Positions 1 through 8,460 of a stretch of 64,000 nucleotides of DNA are shown here, in pieces (position 1 is the stretch's first letter; each line of letters opens with the position of its first letter). This stretch comes from Nisaea sp. GTDB lineage: Bacteria; Pseudomonadota; Alphaproteobacteria; Thalassobaculales; Thalassobaculaceae. The notes below the pieces were generated by a model that saw nothing but the letters and a program-made list of their open reading frames with translations, searched no databases and had not been told where the DNA came from. The stretch is taken from contig NZ_JAXMNY010000001.1 in NCBI RefSeq assembly GCF_034670185.1, positions 744,001 through 808,000 on the forward strand, read 5' to 3'. The translations under genes and the position numbers were made by a program.

Positions 1-119
1 TCGGGCAGGGTATCAGACATTGCGGAGGGGCCTCTTGGCTTCGTTAACCTTGTGTGCAAGCGTTGGACTGCGTGACCCATTCCGGGACGCATGATCGACT
101 TCATCAAAGGATCACAGAC

Positions 120-713
120 ATGATTAAAGCCATTTCCCTTGGCGCTGCAATTCTTGTGGCCAGCGCATCTCCCTCCCTGGCCCATCTTAATCCGGCAGGG
201 CATGGCTCGTTCTCGGCGGGGCTGTCCCACCCGATGGTCGGAGCGGATCATATCCTGGCGATGGTCGCGGTCGGGATCTGGGCTTTCCAGATGGGCGGCC
301 GGGCACTGGTTGGCGTGCCGCTGGCCTTCGTCGGCTGCATGGCGCTGGGGTTTGTGCTTGCACTGTCGGGCGTCGCCCTGCCGTTGGTGGAGCCTGCGAT
401 CCTTGCCTCCGTCGTTGCGCTCGGCCTGCTGGTCGCCTGCGCGGTGAAGCTTCCGGTCACGGTCGGTGCCGTTATCGTTGGTGCCTTCGCACTGTTCCAC
501 GGATACGCCCATGGCGGTGATATTGGCGGCGCGACGGCGCTTGCCTATGGTGCCGGCTTTGTTGCCGCGACCGCGCTGCTGCATATTGCTGGGCTTGGTG
601 CCGGTTTGATGGCGGAAAAGCTGTTCTCGGAGCGCGCCGCTCTGGCGACCGCCGTTATGCGCGGCGCCGGTGGCCTGACAGCCGCCGCCGGTCTCGGGCT
701 GATGATGGCCTGA
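120..713 (+). CDS. HupE/UreJ family nickel/cobalt transporter-like membrane protein
   Basis: The gene encodes a 197-residue inner-membrane protein of the HupE/UreJ family, which is tied to nickel or cobalt supply for hydrogenase or urease. A signal peptide (about residues 1-21, ending SLA) precedes roughly six hydrophobic segments. The family hallmark is visible as HPMVGADHILAM (37-48) and a second His-rich motif as FHGYAHG (126-132). The ATG at 120 was chosen because AAAGGA lies 9 bases upstream; a GTG at 54 would only add a polar leader. No urease or hydrogenase gene is in the window, so the client enzyme is unknown. Confidence 0.9.
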   Translation: MIKAISLGAAILVASASPSLAHLNPAGHGSFSAGLSHPMVGADHILAMVAVGIWAFQMGGRALVGVPLAFVGCMALGFVLALSGVALPLVEPAILASVVALGLLVACAVKLPVTVGAVIVGAFALFHGYAHGGDIGGATALAYGAGFVAATALLHIAGLGAGLMAEKLFSERAALATAVMRGAGGLTAAAGLGLMMA

Positions 714-735
714 CCGTCTACCGACCAAAACAAAA

Positions 736-766
736 GGCCGCCTTCTATTCGGGAGGCGGTCTTTCT
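736..766. terminator. Bidirectional intrinsic terminator
   Basis: CCGCCT and AGGCGG form a stem. T-rich sequence follows on the plus strand, and an A-rich stretch precedes the stem, reading as TTTTG on the minus strand. It sits between the convergent ends of the HupE-like gene and the MDR oxidoreductase and can serve both. Confidence 0.7.
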
Positions 767-779
767 CGGCGGTCCGGCG

Positions 780-1805
780 TCAGAGGGTGACGACGATCTT
801 GCCGATATGCCCGGCCTGTTTCATGTGCTGGAAGGCATCGGCGGCTTTTTCGATCGGGAACGTGCTGTCGATCACCGGCTTGATGCCGTGCAGGTCCATC
901 GCCCGGGCGAGATCGCGCAGCCCGGCCTGAGAGCCGACCACGACGCCTTCCATCCGCACATTCGGGCCGATGAGCTGCAACACGTTCAACGGCACTTCCG
1001 CGCCACCGACGAAACCGATCACGCCGATAAAGCCGCCGAAGGCAACGGCAGCGAAGGATTGGGCAAGGGTGCTGCCGGTGGTCTCGACGACGATGTCGAC
1101 GCCGTGCCCGCCGGTTACGTCCTTCACCGCGGCGCCCCATTCCGGCGTCTCGCGGTAATTGACCACATGATCGGCGCCGAGCTTCTTCAGCATGGCCGCC
1201 TTCTTGGCGGTTGAGGTGAGGGCAACGACTTCCGCACCGGCCGCCTTGGCGAGTTGCAGGGCGAAGAGGGCGACGCCACCGGTGCCTTCCACAAGCACCC
1301 GATCACCGCTTTTCAGGCCGCCCTGCTGCAGGCAGGTCCAGGCTGTCAGGGCCGCAATCGGCAGTGTTGCGGCCTCGGCATCGCTGAGATTTGCCGGAGC
1401 CGGGATCACCTCGTCGGCCGGGACCGCGATATATTCCCGGAGCACGCCGGGGAGCGGGCCGCCGAGGGTCTGCTTCGTACGCTGCTGCTGGGTCACCTTG
1501 CCGTCACGCCAGCCCTGGATGTAACAGGGCACAACCCGGTCGCCTTCCTTGAACAGACTGACGTCCTCACCCACAGCGACCACGGTGCCGCAGCAATCAG
1601 AGCAGGGCACATAGGGCATCGGCAGGGTCGGCATGTAGGTGCCGCCGAGCACCGCCAGATCGCGGTAGTTCAGAGTGACGGCATTCACCCGGATCAGGAT
1701 CTCGCCGCGTCGGGGAGCGGGGATCGGGCGCTCCACGAGGCTCAGGCTGTCGATGGAGAAGGCCGAAGCCTCAATGGCTTTCATGGTGCCGGTCGGTTGG
1801 GGCAT
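780..1805 (-). CDS. Zinc-type/quinone-type MDR NAD(P)-dependent alcohol dehydrogenase
   Basis: A 341-residue cytoplasmic medium-chain dehydrogenase/reductase. The N-terminal GroES-like domain (about 25-130) is followed by a Rossmann domain with a glycine motif in GTGGVALFALQLAKAAGAEV (about 173-192) and the typical segment LGADHVVNYRE. The GHGVDIVVETTGS stretch is also usual for the family. The substrate cannot be read from the sequence. An alternative start at an internal Met (1784) is possible because neither site has a strong ribosome binding site. It lies 32 bases downstream of the FAD oxidase on the same strand, so the two may be co-transcribed. Confidence 0.88.
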   Translation of the reverse strand: MPQPTGTMKAIEASAFSIDSLSLVERPIPAPRRGEILIRVNAVTLNYRDLAVLGGTYMPTLPMPYVPCSDCCGTVVAVGEDVSLFKEGDRVVPCYIQGWRDGKVTQQQRTKQTLGGPLPGVLREYIAVPADEVIPAPANLSDAEAATLPIAALTAWTCLQQGGLKSGDRVLVEGTGGVALFALQLAKAAGAEVVALTSTAKKAAMLKKLGADHVVNYRETPEWGAAVKDVTGGHGVDIVVETTGSTLAQSFAAVAFGGFIGVIGFVGGAEVPLNVLQLIGPNVRMEGVVVGSQAGLRDLARAMDLHGIKPVIDSTFPIEKAADAFQHMKQAGHIGKIVVTL

Positions 1806-1837
1806 GTCTGTCTCGCTGTCTGGGACGTGGTTGAGGC

Positions 1838-3232
1838 TCAGGCGGGCAGAACCTTGCCGGGATTCATGATGTTCTGCGGGTCCAGCGCCTGCTTGATCGC
1901 CCTCATGGCGTTGAGGGCCAACCCGTGTTCGGCTTCCATGTAGCGCATCTTGCCCTGGCCGATGCCGTGCTCGCCGGTACAGGTGCCGTCCATCTCCAGC
2001 GCCCGGAACACCATACGCTCGTTATGGCCCTTGGCGGCGGCGACCTCATTGGCATTGTTCGGGTCGATGCAGTAGCCGACATGGAAATTGCCGTCGCCGA
2101 CATGGCCGACGATGCCGGCGGTCAGGCCGTTTTCGGTCAGGTCCTTCTGGGCCGCCAGGATGGCTTCCGCCAGCCGCGAGATCGGCACGCAGATATCGGT
2201 CGCCATCACCTCGCAGTTAGGGCGCATGGATTTGATGGCGTAATGCACATTGTGCCGGGCTTCCCAGAGCTTGTTCCGGTCCTCTGCCTTCTCCGCCCAC
2301 TGGAAAGCACTGCCGCCGAATTCGGTGGCGATCCCTTCGACCATCTCGGCCTGTTCCTTTACGGCGGTCTCGCTGCCGTGGAACTCGAAGAACAGGGTCG
2401 GCTTCTTCTCATAGCCCTCGAGCTTGGAGAACCGGATGCAGGCTTCCATCTGATCGTCATTCAGCAACTCGATGCGGGCCATCGGCACGCCGGACTGGAT
2501 GGTCAGGATCACCGTACTGACGGCACTCTCCAGATCGTCGAACTGACAGACGGCGGCGGAGGTTGCTTCTGGAATGCCATAGAGCTTGAGCGCGACTTCG
2601 GTGATCACGCCGAGCGTGCCTTCGGAGCCGACAAACAACCGTGTCAGGTCGTATCCGGCGGATGATTTCCGGGCTCGGCGGGCGGTGCGGATGATTTCGC
2701 CGTTCGCCGTCACCACGGTTAGGGAGAGCACGTTCTCGCGCATGGTGCCGTAGCGCACGGCGTTGGTGCCGGAAGCGCGGGTCGCCGCCATGCCGCCGAT
2801 CGAGGCATCGGCGCCGGGATCGATCGGGAAGAACAGACCCTGGTCGCGCAAATGGGTGTTGAGCTGCTTGCGGGTGACGCCGGCCTGTACCAGACAATCC
2901 AGGTCCTCGGCGTTGACTTCAAGGACCGCATTCATGTTCGAGAGATCGATGCAGATGCCGCCCATGACCGCGCCGATATGGCCTTCGAGGGAAGTGCCGG
3001 TGCCGAAAGGAATGACCGGAACGCCATGCTCGGCGCAGAGCTTCACCACTTCCGCGACCTCTTCGGTGCTGTTGGCGAAGACCACACCCTCCGGGGGCAG
3101 GGACTTGTGATAGCTCTCGTCCTGGCCATGCCGGTCAAGGACGGCTGGAGCTGTTGAGAACCGGTCTGCAAACCGGTCTTTCAGAATATCCAGAACCGGT
3201 GCAACTCCGGGCCGGCTTTCGCGCGCCTGCAT
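1838..3232 (-). CDS. FAD-linked oxidase, D-lactate dehydrogenase/GlcD family
   Basis: A 464-residue flavoprotein of the D-lactate dehydrogenase (cytochrome)/glycolate oxidase GlcD family, which oxidises 2-hydroxy acids and passes electrons to the respiratory chain or a cytochrome. The FAD-binding type 4 domain shows VIPFGTGTSLEGH and DPGADASIGGMAATRASGT. The C-terminal FAD-oxidase domain shows HVGDGNFH and TGEHGIGQGK, with the conserved histidines. The ATG at 3232 is preceded by AGGGAG at 8 bases and is better than the start 11 codons upstream. The GlcE and GlcF subunits are absent, which fits a single-subunit D-lactate dehydrogenase better than glycolate oxidase. The exact substrate is an inference. 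Confidence 0.92.
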   Translation of the reverse strand: MQARESRPGVAPVLDILKDRFADRFSTAPAVLDRHGQDESYHKSLPPEGVVFANSTEEVAEVVKLCAEHGVPVIPFGTGTSLEGHIGAVMGGICIDLSNMNAVLEVNAEDLDCLVQAGVTRKQLNTHLRDQGLFFPIDPGADASIGGMAATRASGTNAVRYGTMRENVLSLTVVTANGEIIRTARRARKSSAGYDLTRLFVGSEGTLGVITEVALKLYGIPEATSAAVCQFDDLESAVSTVILTIQSGVPMARIELLNDDQMEACIRFSKLEGYEKKPTLFFEFHGSETAVKEQAEMVEGIATEFGGSAFQWAEKAEDRNKLWEARHNVHYAIKSMRPNCEVMATDICVPISRLAEAILAAQKDLTENGLTAGIVGHVGDGNFHVGYCIDPNNANEVAAAKGHNERMVFRALEMDGTCTGEHGIGQGKMRYMEAEHGLALNAMRAIKQALDPQNIMNPGKVLPA

Positions 3233-3459
3233 AAGCGTCACTCCCTTGATTTTTGCGGTACACACTAGTCAGAGGCCTCACGCTGCTCAATCGCCGAATT
3301 GGCATTGGCGATAAGCCGCGCAAGAAACGGAGAAGCGTTCCGGCCAGCATGTGCTATTTGCCGTTTCCGTGCCCGTTTTGCGGCGGCGCCTCTTTTTGCG
3401 CCGCTTAGAGTGGCCGGGACGATTGAAGTCAGTTTGAGTAGATGAGGTCAGGAACGGAC

Positions 3460-4380
3460 ATGAACGCCAAGGTCAATCTCACAATGGGACCGGTGGAATG
3501 GGGTATTCTCATCCTGCTCTCGGCTGTCTGGGGCGGGTCGTTCTTCTTCGTCGAGGTGGCAATCCACGAGGTGCCGCCGCTGACCATGGTGCTGGTCCGT
3601 GTGGGGCTGGCAGCAATTGCCATGCAGATTGCCCTGCCACTCTTCGGTCTGCGCATGCCGACGGACTGGAAGATCCTGCGGGCATTCCTGTTCATGGGCT
3701 TGCTGAACAATGCCGTGCCGTTCTCCCTGATTGTCTTCGGTCAGACCCAGATCGCCAGCGGCCTTGCCTCGATCTTCCTCGCCGCAACCCCGATTTTCGG
3801 TGTTCTGGTGGCGCATTTCCTGACCGACGATGAACGCATCACCCCGCTGCGCGTGTTTGGCGTGGTGTTCGGCTTCGGTGGCGTTGCGCTGATGATCGGT
3901 GATGACCTGACAGAAGGGTTCTCCGGCACGATTATTGGTCAGCTCGCGCTTCTGGGGGCGGCGCTCAGTTATGCCTTTGGCGGTGTTTTTGGACGGCGCT
4001 TCAAGGGGATGGGCGTTAAGCCCGCCCAGACAGCGGCGGGTCAGGTGACGGCATCGAGCATTCTCATGATACCCGCTGTCGTTCTTGTCGACCGGCCATG
4101 GGAATTGCCGGTACCGAGCGGGACAACCATCGCCGCTCTCATTGGTCTGGCCCTGCTCTGCACGGCCTTCGCCTATATCCTCTATTTTGAGCTGCTGAAG
4201 CGGGCAGGGGCGATGAACCTGATGCTGGTCACCTTGCTGGTACCGGTCAGCGCCATCCTGCTCGGCGTGACGTTCCTCGGTGAGTCCCTGGCGCCAAGCC
4301 ATTTCGCCGGGATGGGGCTGATCGCGGTTGGCTTGCTGGCAATCGATGGGCGGTTGTTTCGGCCGGGTCGCAAGAAGTAG
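3460..4380 (+). CDS. EamA/DMT superfamily transporter
   Basis: A 306-residue membrane protein with ten predicted hydrophobic segments in two EamA repeats. The first repeat begins at WGILILLSAVWGGSFFFVEV, the second near GQLALLGAALSYAFGGVFGR. LGESLAPSHFAGMGLIAVG near the end is typical of drug/metabolite exporters. The ATG at 3442 is six codons upstream in the same frame and is an alternative start; the downstream one has an AGGA-like site 7 bases away. The gene is divergent from the FAD oxidase. The substrate is unknown. Confidence 0.9.
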   Translation: MNAKVNLTMGPVEWGILILLSAVWGGSFFFVEVAIHEVPPLTMVLVRVGLAAIAMQIALPLFGLRMPTDWKILRAFLFMGLLNNAVPFSLIVFGQTQIASGLASIFLAATPIFGVLVAHFLTDDERITPLRVFGVVFGFGGVALMIGDDLTEGFSGTIIGQLALLGAALSYAFGGVFGRRFKGMGVKPAQTAAGQVTASSILMIPAVVLVDRPWELPVPSGTTIAALIGLALLCTAFAYILYFELLKRAGAMNLMLVTLLVPVSAILLGVTFLGESLAPSHFAGMGLIAVGLLAIDGRLFRPGRKK

Positions 4381-4467
4381 TAAATTCGGACAGTAGTATA
4401 GTAACTCCTGCAGCGGAGTGCGTCATTTCGCACTTCGATACGGGTGCCAAGAATTGGAGAATTCGTG

Positions 4468-4923
4468 ATGAGGTTTGAGAGACTTGCGACTGGAGTGTTT
4501 GTGTTTTTTCTGGGCGTTGGGCCTCTGCCAGCGGCCGCTGGTCCGTTCACCGATGAAGCGTCAAAGTGCTTGGTTACGTCAACAACCAGGCAGGAACGCA
4601 CGGAGCTCATGAAGTGGTTTTTCTACTCAGTCGCGAATCATCCAGATCTGGCTCTGGATTCGCCGCCAGCCGAAAGCGACGTCGCCTTGGCCAACAAGAA
4701 AGTGGCCGACTTGTTCACTGATCTCGTTTCTACTCGCTGTCTTGAGCCACTCAAAAATGCGCGGACATATGAGAACGGCAATGTATTCCAACAGAGTTTT
4801 GGCGTCCTCGGTGAAGTCGCCAGTATGGAGCTGGCATCAAACCCAGATGTTCTTAAAAAATTGAGTAAGTTCTCAGAGCTACTTGATAAGGAGAGAATAA
4901 AGGCGGCGCTTGGAGTGAAGTAA
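4468..4923 (+). CDS. Hypothetical exported protein
   Basis: This 151-residue protein was not recognised. It begins with a signal peptide (about residues 1-25, hydrophobic core GVFVFFLGVGPL, ending AAA-GPF). The mature part is mostly helical-looking and contains two cysteines, in SKCLVTS and TRCLEPL, that could form a disulfide in the periplasm. The ATG at 4468 follows GGAG at 8 bases. Codon use is visibly more AT-rich than that of its neighbours (for example AAA, AAT and TTG codons near the 3' end), which hints at horizontal acquisition. It stands alone between the EamA gene and the convergent P450. Confidence 0.7.
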   Translation: MRFERLATGVFVFFLGVGPLPAAAGPFTDEASKCLVTSTTRQERTELMKWFFYSVANHPDLALDSPPAESDVALANKKVADLFTDLVSTRCLEPLKNARTYENGNVFQQSFGVLGEVASMELASNPDVLKKLSKFSELLDKERIKAALGVK

Positions 4924-5002
4924 TGCCCGCAAAAATAGCGAATCGTTCTGACGCTTAATGTCCGCCACCTATCAAAGTGTGCCGTATAGAAGCTAATCCA
5001 GT

Positions 5003-6175
5003 CTAACCGGCAGGTGCTGACCACTTCACCGGCATCTCCAGCGGTCCACGAAAAGCCCAGCCACCGAACGGGACATCGCCCGCAAGTGAGAGGTCCGGCA
5101 GGCGCTCGAAGATCATCGGCAGAGCCACCTCCGCGATCAGGCATCGGGAAGCCCAGGCGCCGGCACAGAAATGCGGTCCCGCGCCGAAGGCGATGGAGGC
5201 GGATGTGTTGCGGGTCATGTCGAATGTGTCCGGCTCGTCGAACACAGACCCGTCCCGATTGCCGGAACCGAACATCAGGAACACCCTGTCCTCCGGCTCG
5301 AACGTGACGCCTTTCAGCGTGTATCGCTGTGCAATCCGGCGCGGGGACATGCCGATGGGGGAAATCCAGCGGGTATATTCCTCGAAGGCCTGAAGCCAGG
5401 TGGCTCCGCCGGTTCGGATCAGCGTGAGCTGCTCTGGATGGGTCAGCAGGGTCCAGACGAGGCCTGCGATCACGTCGCGCGGTTCGTTCTGTCCGCCGGA
5501 GATGGCCAATTTGATGTTTGCCCGGACGGACTCCTCGGGCAAACCGGCTTGGATCTGCACGGAAAGCATCGAGCTGTCCGGCCTCTCACGGAGCAGCGGG
5601 ATCATCTCGTCGATATGGCGGTCGATGGAGGCCGTGCAGTCGTGGCAGCGCGCTTCCACGTCCCGGTCTCCGGCATAATTGGCGCAACCGTCGATCATGC
5701 CCTGGCTGACGCGGTCCATTTCCTGCCAGCTCATGCTGGTAAGCCCGGTGATGGCCTTCAGCGCCTCGCCGGAGATCCGTTTCGCGATATCCTTGACCAT
5801 GTCGGCCGCGCCGAGGGGATGAAGCTCCTCGAGCGCCTTCGCGGTCTGCTTTTCGAAGGCGGCCTTCCAGACAGCCTTCACCGTCTTCGGGGAGACCGAG
5901 GGGAAGATTGCCTTGCGCTCGGCCATGTGTGCTGCGCCGTCCTTGCGCATCAGGTTCTGCCCCATCAGCAAGGTCATCAGGCCCTGCGGCTGGTCGGAGG
6001 AGAAGATCTCGATCTTTTTCTCATTCTCGAAGATGTCGTCGCGGCGGGTGAGCAGGGTGGCGCCGAGTTGCGGGACATAGGCGATCGGCGCCTCGGCGCG
6101 CATCCGTTTCAGATCCGGGTAGGGATCCTTCCAGAAGGCGTTCGGATCGATTTCGTAGGCGGGGGCGTTGGACAT
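5003..6175 (-). CDS. Cytochrome P450
   Basis: A 390-residue soluble bacterial cytochrome P450 monooxygenase. The haem-binding loop FGAGPHFCAGAW supplies the thiolate Cys (about residue 337). The K-helix ExxR motif is EYTR in AFEEYTRW (about 270). The I-helix reads SGGQNEPRD where most P450s carry an acidic residue followed by Thr, so the usual proton-relay Thr is replaced by Pro. The ATG at 6175 has GGAGAG 5 bases upstream; upstream in-frame sequence is a shadow of the ferredoxin region. The ferredoxin gene lies just upstream on the same strand, giving a redox pair. The substrate is unknown. Confidence 0.95.
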   Translation of the reverse strand: MSNAPAYEIDPNAFWKDPYPDLKRMRAEAPIAYVPQLGATLLTRRDDIFENEKKIEIFSSDQPQGLMTLLMGQNLMRKDGAAHMAERKAIFPSVSPKTVKAVWKAAFEKQTAKALEELHPLGAADMVKDIAKRISGEALKAITGLTSMSWQEMDRVSQGMIDGCANYAGDRDVEARCHDCTASIDRHIDEMIPLLRERPDSSMLSVQIQAGLPEESVRANIKLAISGGQNEPRDVIAGLVWTLLTHPEQLTLIRTGGATWLQAFEEYTRWISPIGMSPRRIAQRYTLKGVTFEPEDRVFLMFGSGNRDGSVFDEPDTFDMTRNTSASIAFGAGPHFCAGAWASRCLIAEVALPMIFERLPDLSLAGDVPFGGWAFRGPLEMPVKWSAPAG

Positions 6176-6194
6176 GTGGTCTCTCCGTCGGGCG

Positions 6195-6509
6195 TCAGGG
6201 CACGCGCAGCACGATACCGTCGAGCTCCGGCGCAGCGATGAGCTGGCAGGAGAGGCGGCTCGCGCGCACCCGCTCGGGCTCGGCCATGTCGAGCATGTCG
6301 TCCTCGTCCGGTGCGATCTCCGGCAGGGGTGCCGGCGCATTTTCGACGGTGACGTGGCAGGTCGCGCAGGCGAGGCTGCCGCCGCACTGACCGACGATGC
6401 CATCGATACCGTTGTCGAGTGCTGCCTGCATCAGATTGCCGCCGGTCACCACCTCGGCGCTCCGCCGCGACCCGTCCGTGAGGATCCAAGTGACGCTGAT
6501 CGTTTCCAT
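6195..6509 (-). CDS. [2Fe-2S] ferredoxin, adrenodoxin/putidaredoxin type
   Basis: A 104-residue plant/vertebrate-type [2Fe-2S] ferredoxin. The cluster ligands are Cys42, Cys48, Cys51 (in QCGGSLACATCHV) and Cys89 (in LSCQL), spaced C-x5-C-x2-C-x37-C as in the ferredoxins that feed class I P450s. It ends 19 bases before the P450 start and is the first gene of the pair, so it is very likely the electron donor. No ferredoxin reductase gene is nearby, so a reductase encoded elsewhere must serve. The ATG at 6509 has AGGG about 8 bases upstream. Confidence 0.93.
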   Translation of the reverse strand: METISVTWILTDGSRRSAEVVTGGNLMQAALDNGIDGIVGQCGGSLACATCHVTVENAPAPLPEIAPDEDDMLDMAEPERVRASRLSCQLIAAPELDGIVLRVP

Positions 6510-6533
6510 CCCAAAACCCTCGTTCTTCCATTT

Positions 6534-6571
6534 TGTTGTCATGTCAACAGAGCTGTGTTGTTGAGTCAACA
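6534..6571. promoter_or_regulatory. Twin inverted-repeat operator between marR and ferredoxin-P450
   Basis: Two copies of TGTTG-N6-CAACA occur at 6534-6549 (TGTTGTCATGTCAACA) and 6556-6571 (TGTTGTTGAGTCAACA). They start exactly 22 bases apart, about two helical turns. They lie between the divergent ferredoxin and marR starts, the expected place for MarR dimers that control both directions. Binding is inferred; the repeats are seen directly. Confidence 0.75.
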
Positions 6572-6623
6572 GGCTCTCTCTGGGATGCTGCCTGGGGTGA
6601 TGGATGGAGTTTGATGGGCCGCG

Positions 6624-7148
6624 ATGATGGACGAAACCAAGGATCTTCCGGACTCTCTCTTCCTCGTTGCCGTCGAGGACATGGCGGGCGGGGAGGCGCA
6701 GGTGACGCTGAGCTTCAGCCGTTCGCCGACGGTGCTGCTGACCTTCGCTGCCAACCGCTTTACCCGCAGTGCCGCGCGATACTATCGGGAGCATTTCGGA
6801 ATCGGCGCCATGGACTGGCGCATGCTGGTCATGCTGACGCGAGAGCCGGGGAGCAGCGTCAGTCACGCGGCGCGGATCATAGGGATCGATAAGGCGGCGG
6901 TCAGTCGGTGTTTACGTCGGCTTGAGAAGGACGGCCTCGCAGCGCCGGGCGATGGCGTGCGGCGGCGGGACTGGTTCTTGACGCCAGAGGGGCATGCGCT
7001 GCATGCCAAGGTACTGGAGGTGGCGCTAGAGCGGCAGCGTATGCTGTTGGCAGGATTGTCCGAAAAGGATGTGCAACGGTTCAACCGCTACCTATCCCAA
7101 TTTCTCGAGAACCTTGAAAAACTGAATGGAGAGGACCGGGGAGGGTGA
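6624..7148 (+). CDS. MarR family transcriptional regulator
   Basis: A 174-residue winged helix-turn-helix regulator. The DNA-binding part runs from about residue 60 to 125, with the recognition region HAARIIGIDKAAVSRCLRRL and the wing GVRRRDWFLTPEGHAL. The N-terminal 40 residues and the C-terminal helix form the dimer interface in this family. It is divergent from the ferredoxin-P450 pair across a short gap with two matching palindromes, so it probably represses that pair and itself until a small-molecule ligand, perhaps the P450 substrate, is present. That ligand is unknown. Confidence 0.9.
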   Translation: MMDETKDLPDSLFLVAVEDMAGGEAQVTLSFSRSPTVLLTFAANRFTRSAARYYREHFGIGAMDWRMLVMLTREPGSSVSHAARIIGIDKAAVSRCLRRLEKDGLAAPGDGVRRRDWFLTPEGHALHAKVLEVALERQRMLLAGLSEKDVQRFNRYLSQFLENLEKLNGEDRGG

Positions 7149-7202
7149 TCCACTCTATCGTGGAATGCAAAAAGGTCGGTTCGTGCCGGCCTTTCTAATC
7201 TC

Positions 7203-7240
7203 TTCATTCCCGCGAAAACGGGTATCTTGGAATCTAGGTC
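7203..7240. repeat. Degenerate half of a dispersed palindromic intergenic repeat
   Basis: TTCATTCCCGCGAAAACGGG followed by a tail ending CTAGG resembles the left half (CGTCATTCC...) of the fuller elements at 50554-50640 and 56141-56230. The right half is not recognisable here. Confidence 0.45.
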
Positions 7241-7389
7241 ACGGCTCCGAGGATTCGCTGATCCAGGGTTTGACGTCGCTGCCGCTTTGTACGAGGAGGC
7301 CCCACCGAAATCATCGTGTGTTGCGGATGGTGAACAGATCACGGACGCTTCGATCAGGACTGGTACCTGAACCCGCATGGAAATATGCA

Positions 7390-7971
7390 ATGCGATGCTT
7401 AATACATATTCTGCTTGCGGCGGCTACGTTGGTCGCCCTTCCGAACGCCGCTTGGGCGAATGTTGGGGTGCCTATCTTTTTTCTGACCGTGCCTATATTC
7501 GCAGTTTCACTGGTCCCGATTGTCTGGTTCGAGGGAGCTTATCTCTCTTCCCATATGCAAATGAGGAAAGGCGAAGCGATCTGGCTCTCTCTCGTGGCGA
7601 ATCTTGTCTCTACGTTGGTCGGAGTGCCGTTTGCGTGGGTGGCCGTTGCGATTGTGGCCGAGATGGGCAGAGATATGCTTGCGCCGTCCGCAAGTAGCGC
7701 TCTGGATTATGTACTTGATGCGCCGTGGGTGTTGCCGGGACCCGGCCCGAACTGGATTTTTCCATTTGCCTATCTAGTCCTGCTCGTTCCGTTCTTTTTT
7801 GCGTCCTGGAAGACGGAGTTTGGGGTGATTGTCCTGCTGAGACGGCGGCTTGATAGATTTGCGCTCAATCTGCACCTGCGGAATGCGAATCTGATCACCT
7901 ACGGGATGATGGCCGTGTGGACGATCGCGATGCTGGTGTGGGTCTGGTATTGGGAAGTTTTTAGCGTCTGA
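7390..7971 (+). CDS. Hypothetical membrane protein
   Basis: A 193-residue protein with a signal-like N-terminus (LLAAATLVALPNAAWA, about 6-21) and about four further hydrophobic segments (near GVPIFFLTVPIFAVSLVPIV, WLSLVANLVSTLVGVPFAWV, WIFPFAYLVLLVPFFFASW and MMAVWTIAMLVWVWYW). The AN.VSTLVG.P segment looks like a conserved feature of a small uncharacterised membrane family, but I cannot name it. The ATG at 7390 has only a weak GGA nearby. The gene is more AT-rich than its surroundings. Function is unknown. Confidence 0.65.
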   Translation: MRCLIHILLAAATLVALPNAAWANVGVPIFFLTVPIFAVSLVPIVWFEGAYLSSHMQMRKGEAIWLSLVANLVSTLVGVPFAWVAVAIVAEMGRDMLAPSASSALDYVLDAPWVLPGPGPNWIFPFAYLVLLVPFFFASWKTEFGVIVLLRRRLDRFALNLHLRNANLITYGMMAVWTIAMLVWVWYWEVFSV

Positions 7972-7986
7972 GAGGGCCTCGAAAGA

Positions 7987-8022
7987 AACGAGGACGCATC
8001 TATTCAATATACGTCCTCGTTC
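7987..8022. terminator. Bidirectional terminator
   Basis: A perfect 10-base stem, AACGAGGACG with CGTCCTCGTT, encloses a 15-base AT-rich loop. On the minus strand it is followed by TTCTTTC, so it probably ends both the membrane protein gene and the grxD transcript. Confidence 0.7.
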
Positions 8023-8053
8023 TAATACCTGGGGTGCGGCGAGTTAAACGCGC

Positions 8054-8401
8054 TTACGCTTCGGCGCCGATCTGTGCGTCGATGTCTTTGCTCTTGAACA
8101 TTTCCATCAGCTCGCCGGTTTCGTACATCTCGCGGATGATGTCGCAGCCGCCGACAAACTCGTTCTTCACGTAGAGCTGCGGAATGGTCGGCCAGTTGGA
8201 GAATTCCTTGATGCCTTCGCGCACGGCCGGATCTTCAAGGACGTTGATGCCTTTGAACTTCACGCCGATATGGCTGAGTACGCCGACAACGGCGGCGGAG
8301 AAACCGCATTGCGGGAAGACGGGCGTGCCCTTCATGAAGAGAACGACGTCCGTGCCGCCGATTTCGTCCTGGATTCTCTGGCGGGTGTTTTCATCAAGCA
8401 T
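8054..8401 (-). CDS. grxD: Monothiol glutaredoxin (Grx4 family)
   Basis: A 115-residue CGFS-type glutaredoxin. The active site is KGTPVFPQCGFSAAV (Cys about residue 33), and the glutathione-binding TVPQ-like segment is WPTIPQLYV. CGFS glutaredoxins carry a [2Fe-2S] cluster with glutathione and pass it to apoproteins, often as a heterodimer with BolA proteins. A bolA gene lies immediately upstream on the same strand, which fits. The ATG at 8401 has AAAGGA 7 bases upstream. Confidence 0.96.
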   Translation of the reverse strand: MLDENTRQRIQDEIGGTDVVLFMKGTPVFPQCGFSAAVVGVLSHIGVKFKGINVLEDPAVREGIKEFSNWPTIPQLYVKNEFVGGCDIIREMYETGELMEMFKSKDIDAQIGAEA

Positions 8402-8460
8402 GGCGTGGTCCTTTCATGGGTCCGTGTGCCGTAAGGTTTAGCGGGTAATGCTGGTTCGTT

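Noticed and set aside
1..119. Partial divergent gene starting near 19 on the minus strand
   Set aside because: An ATG is present, but only about 19 bases remain in the window and no Shine-Dalgarno sequence precedes it, so it cannot be supported.
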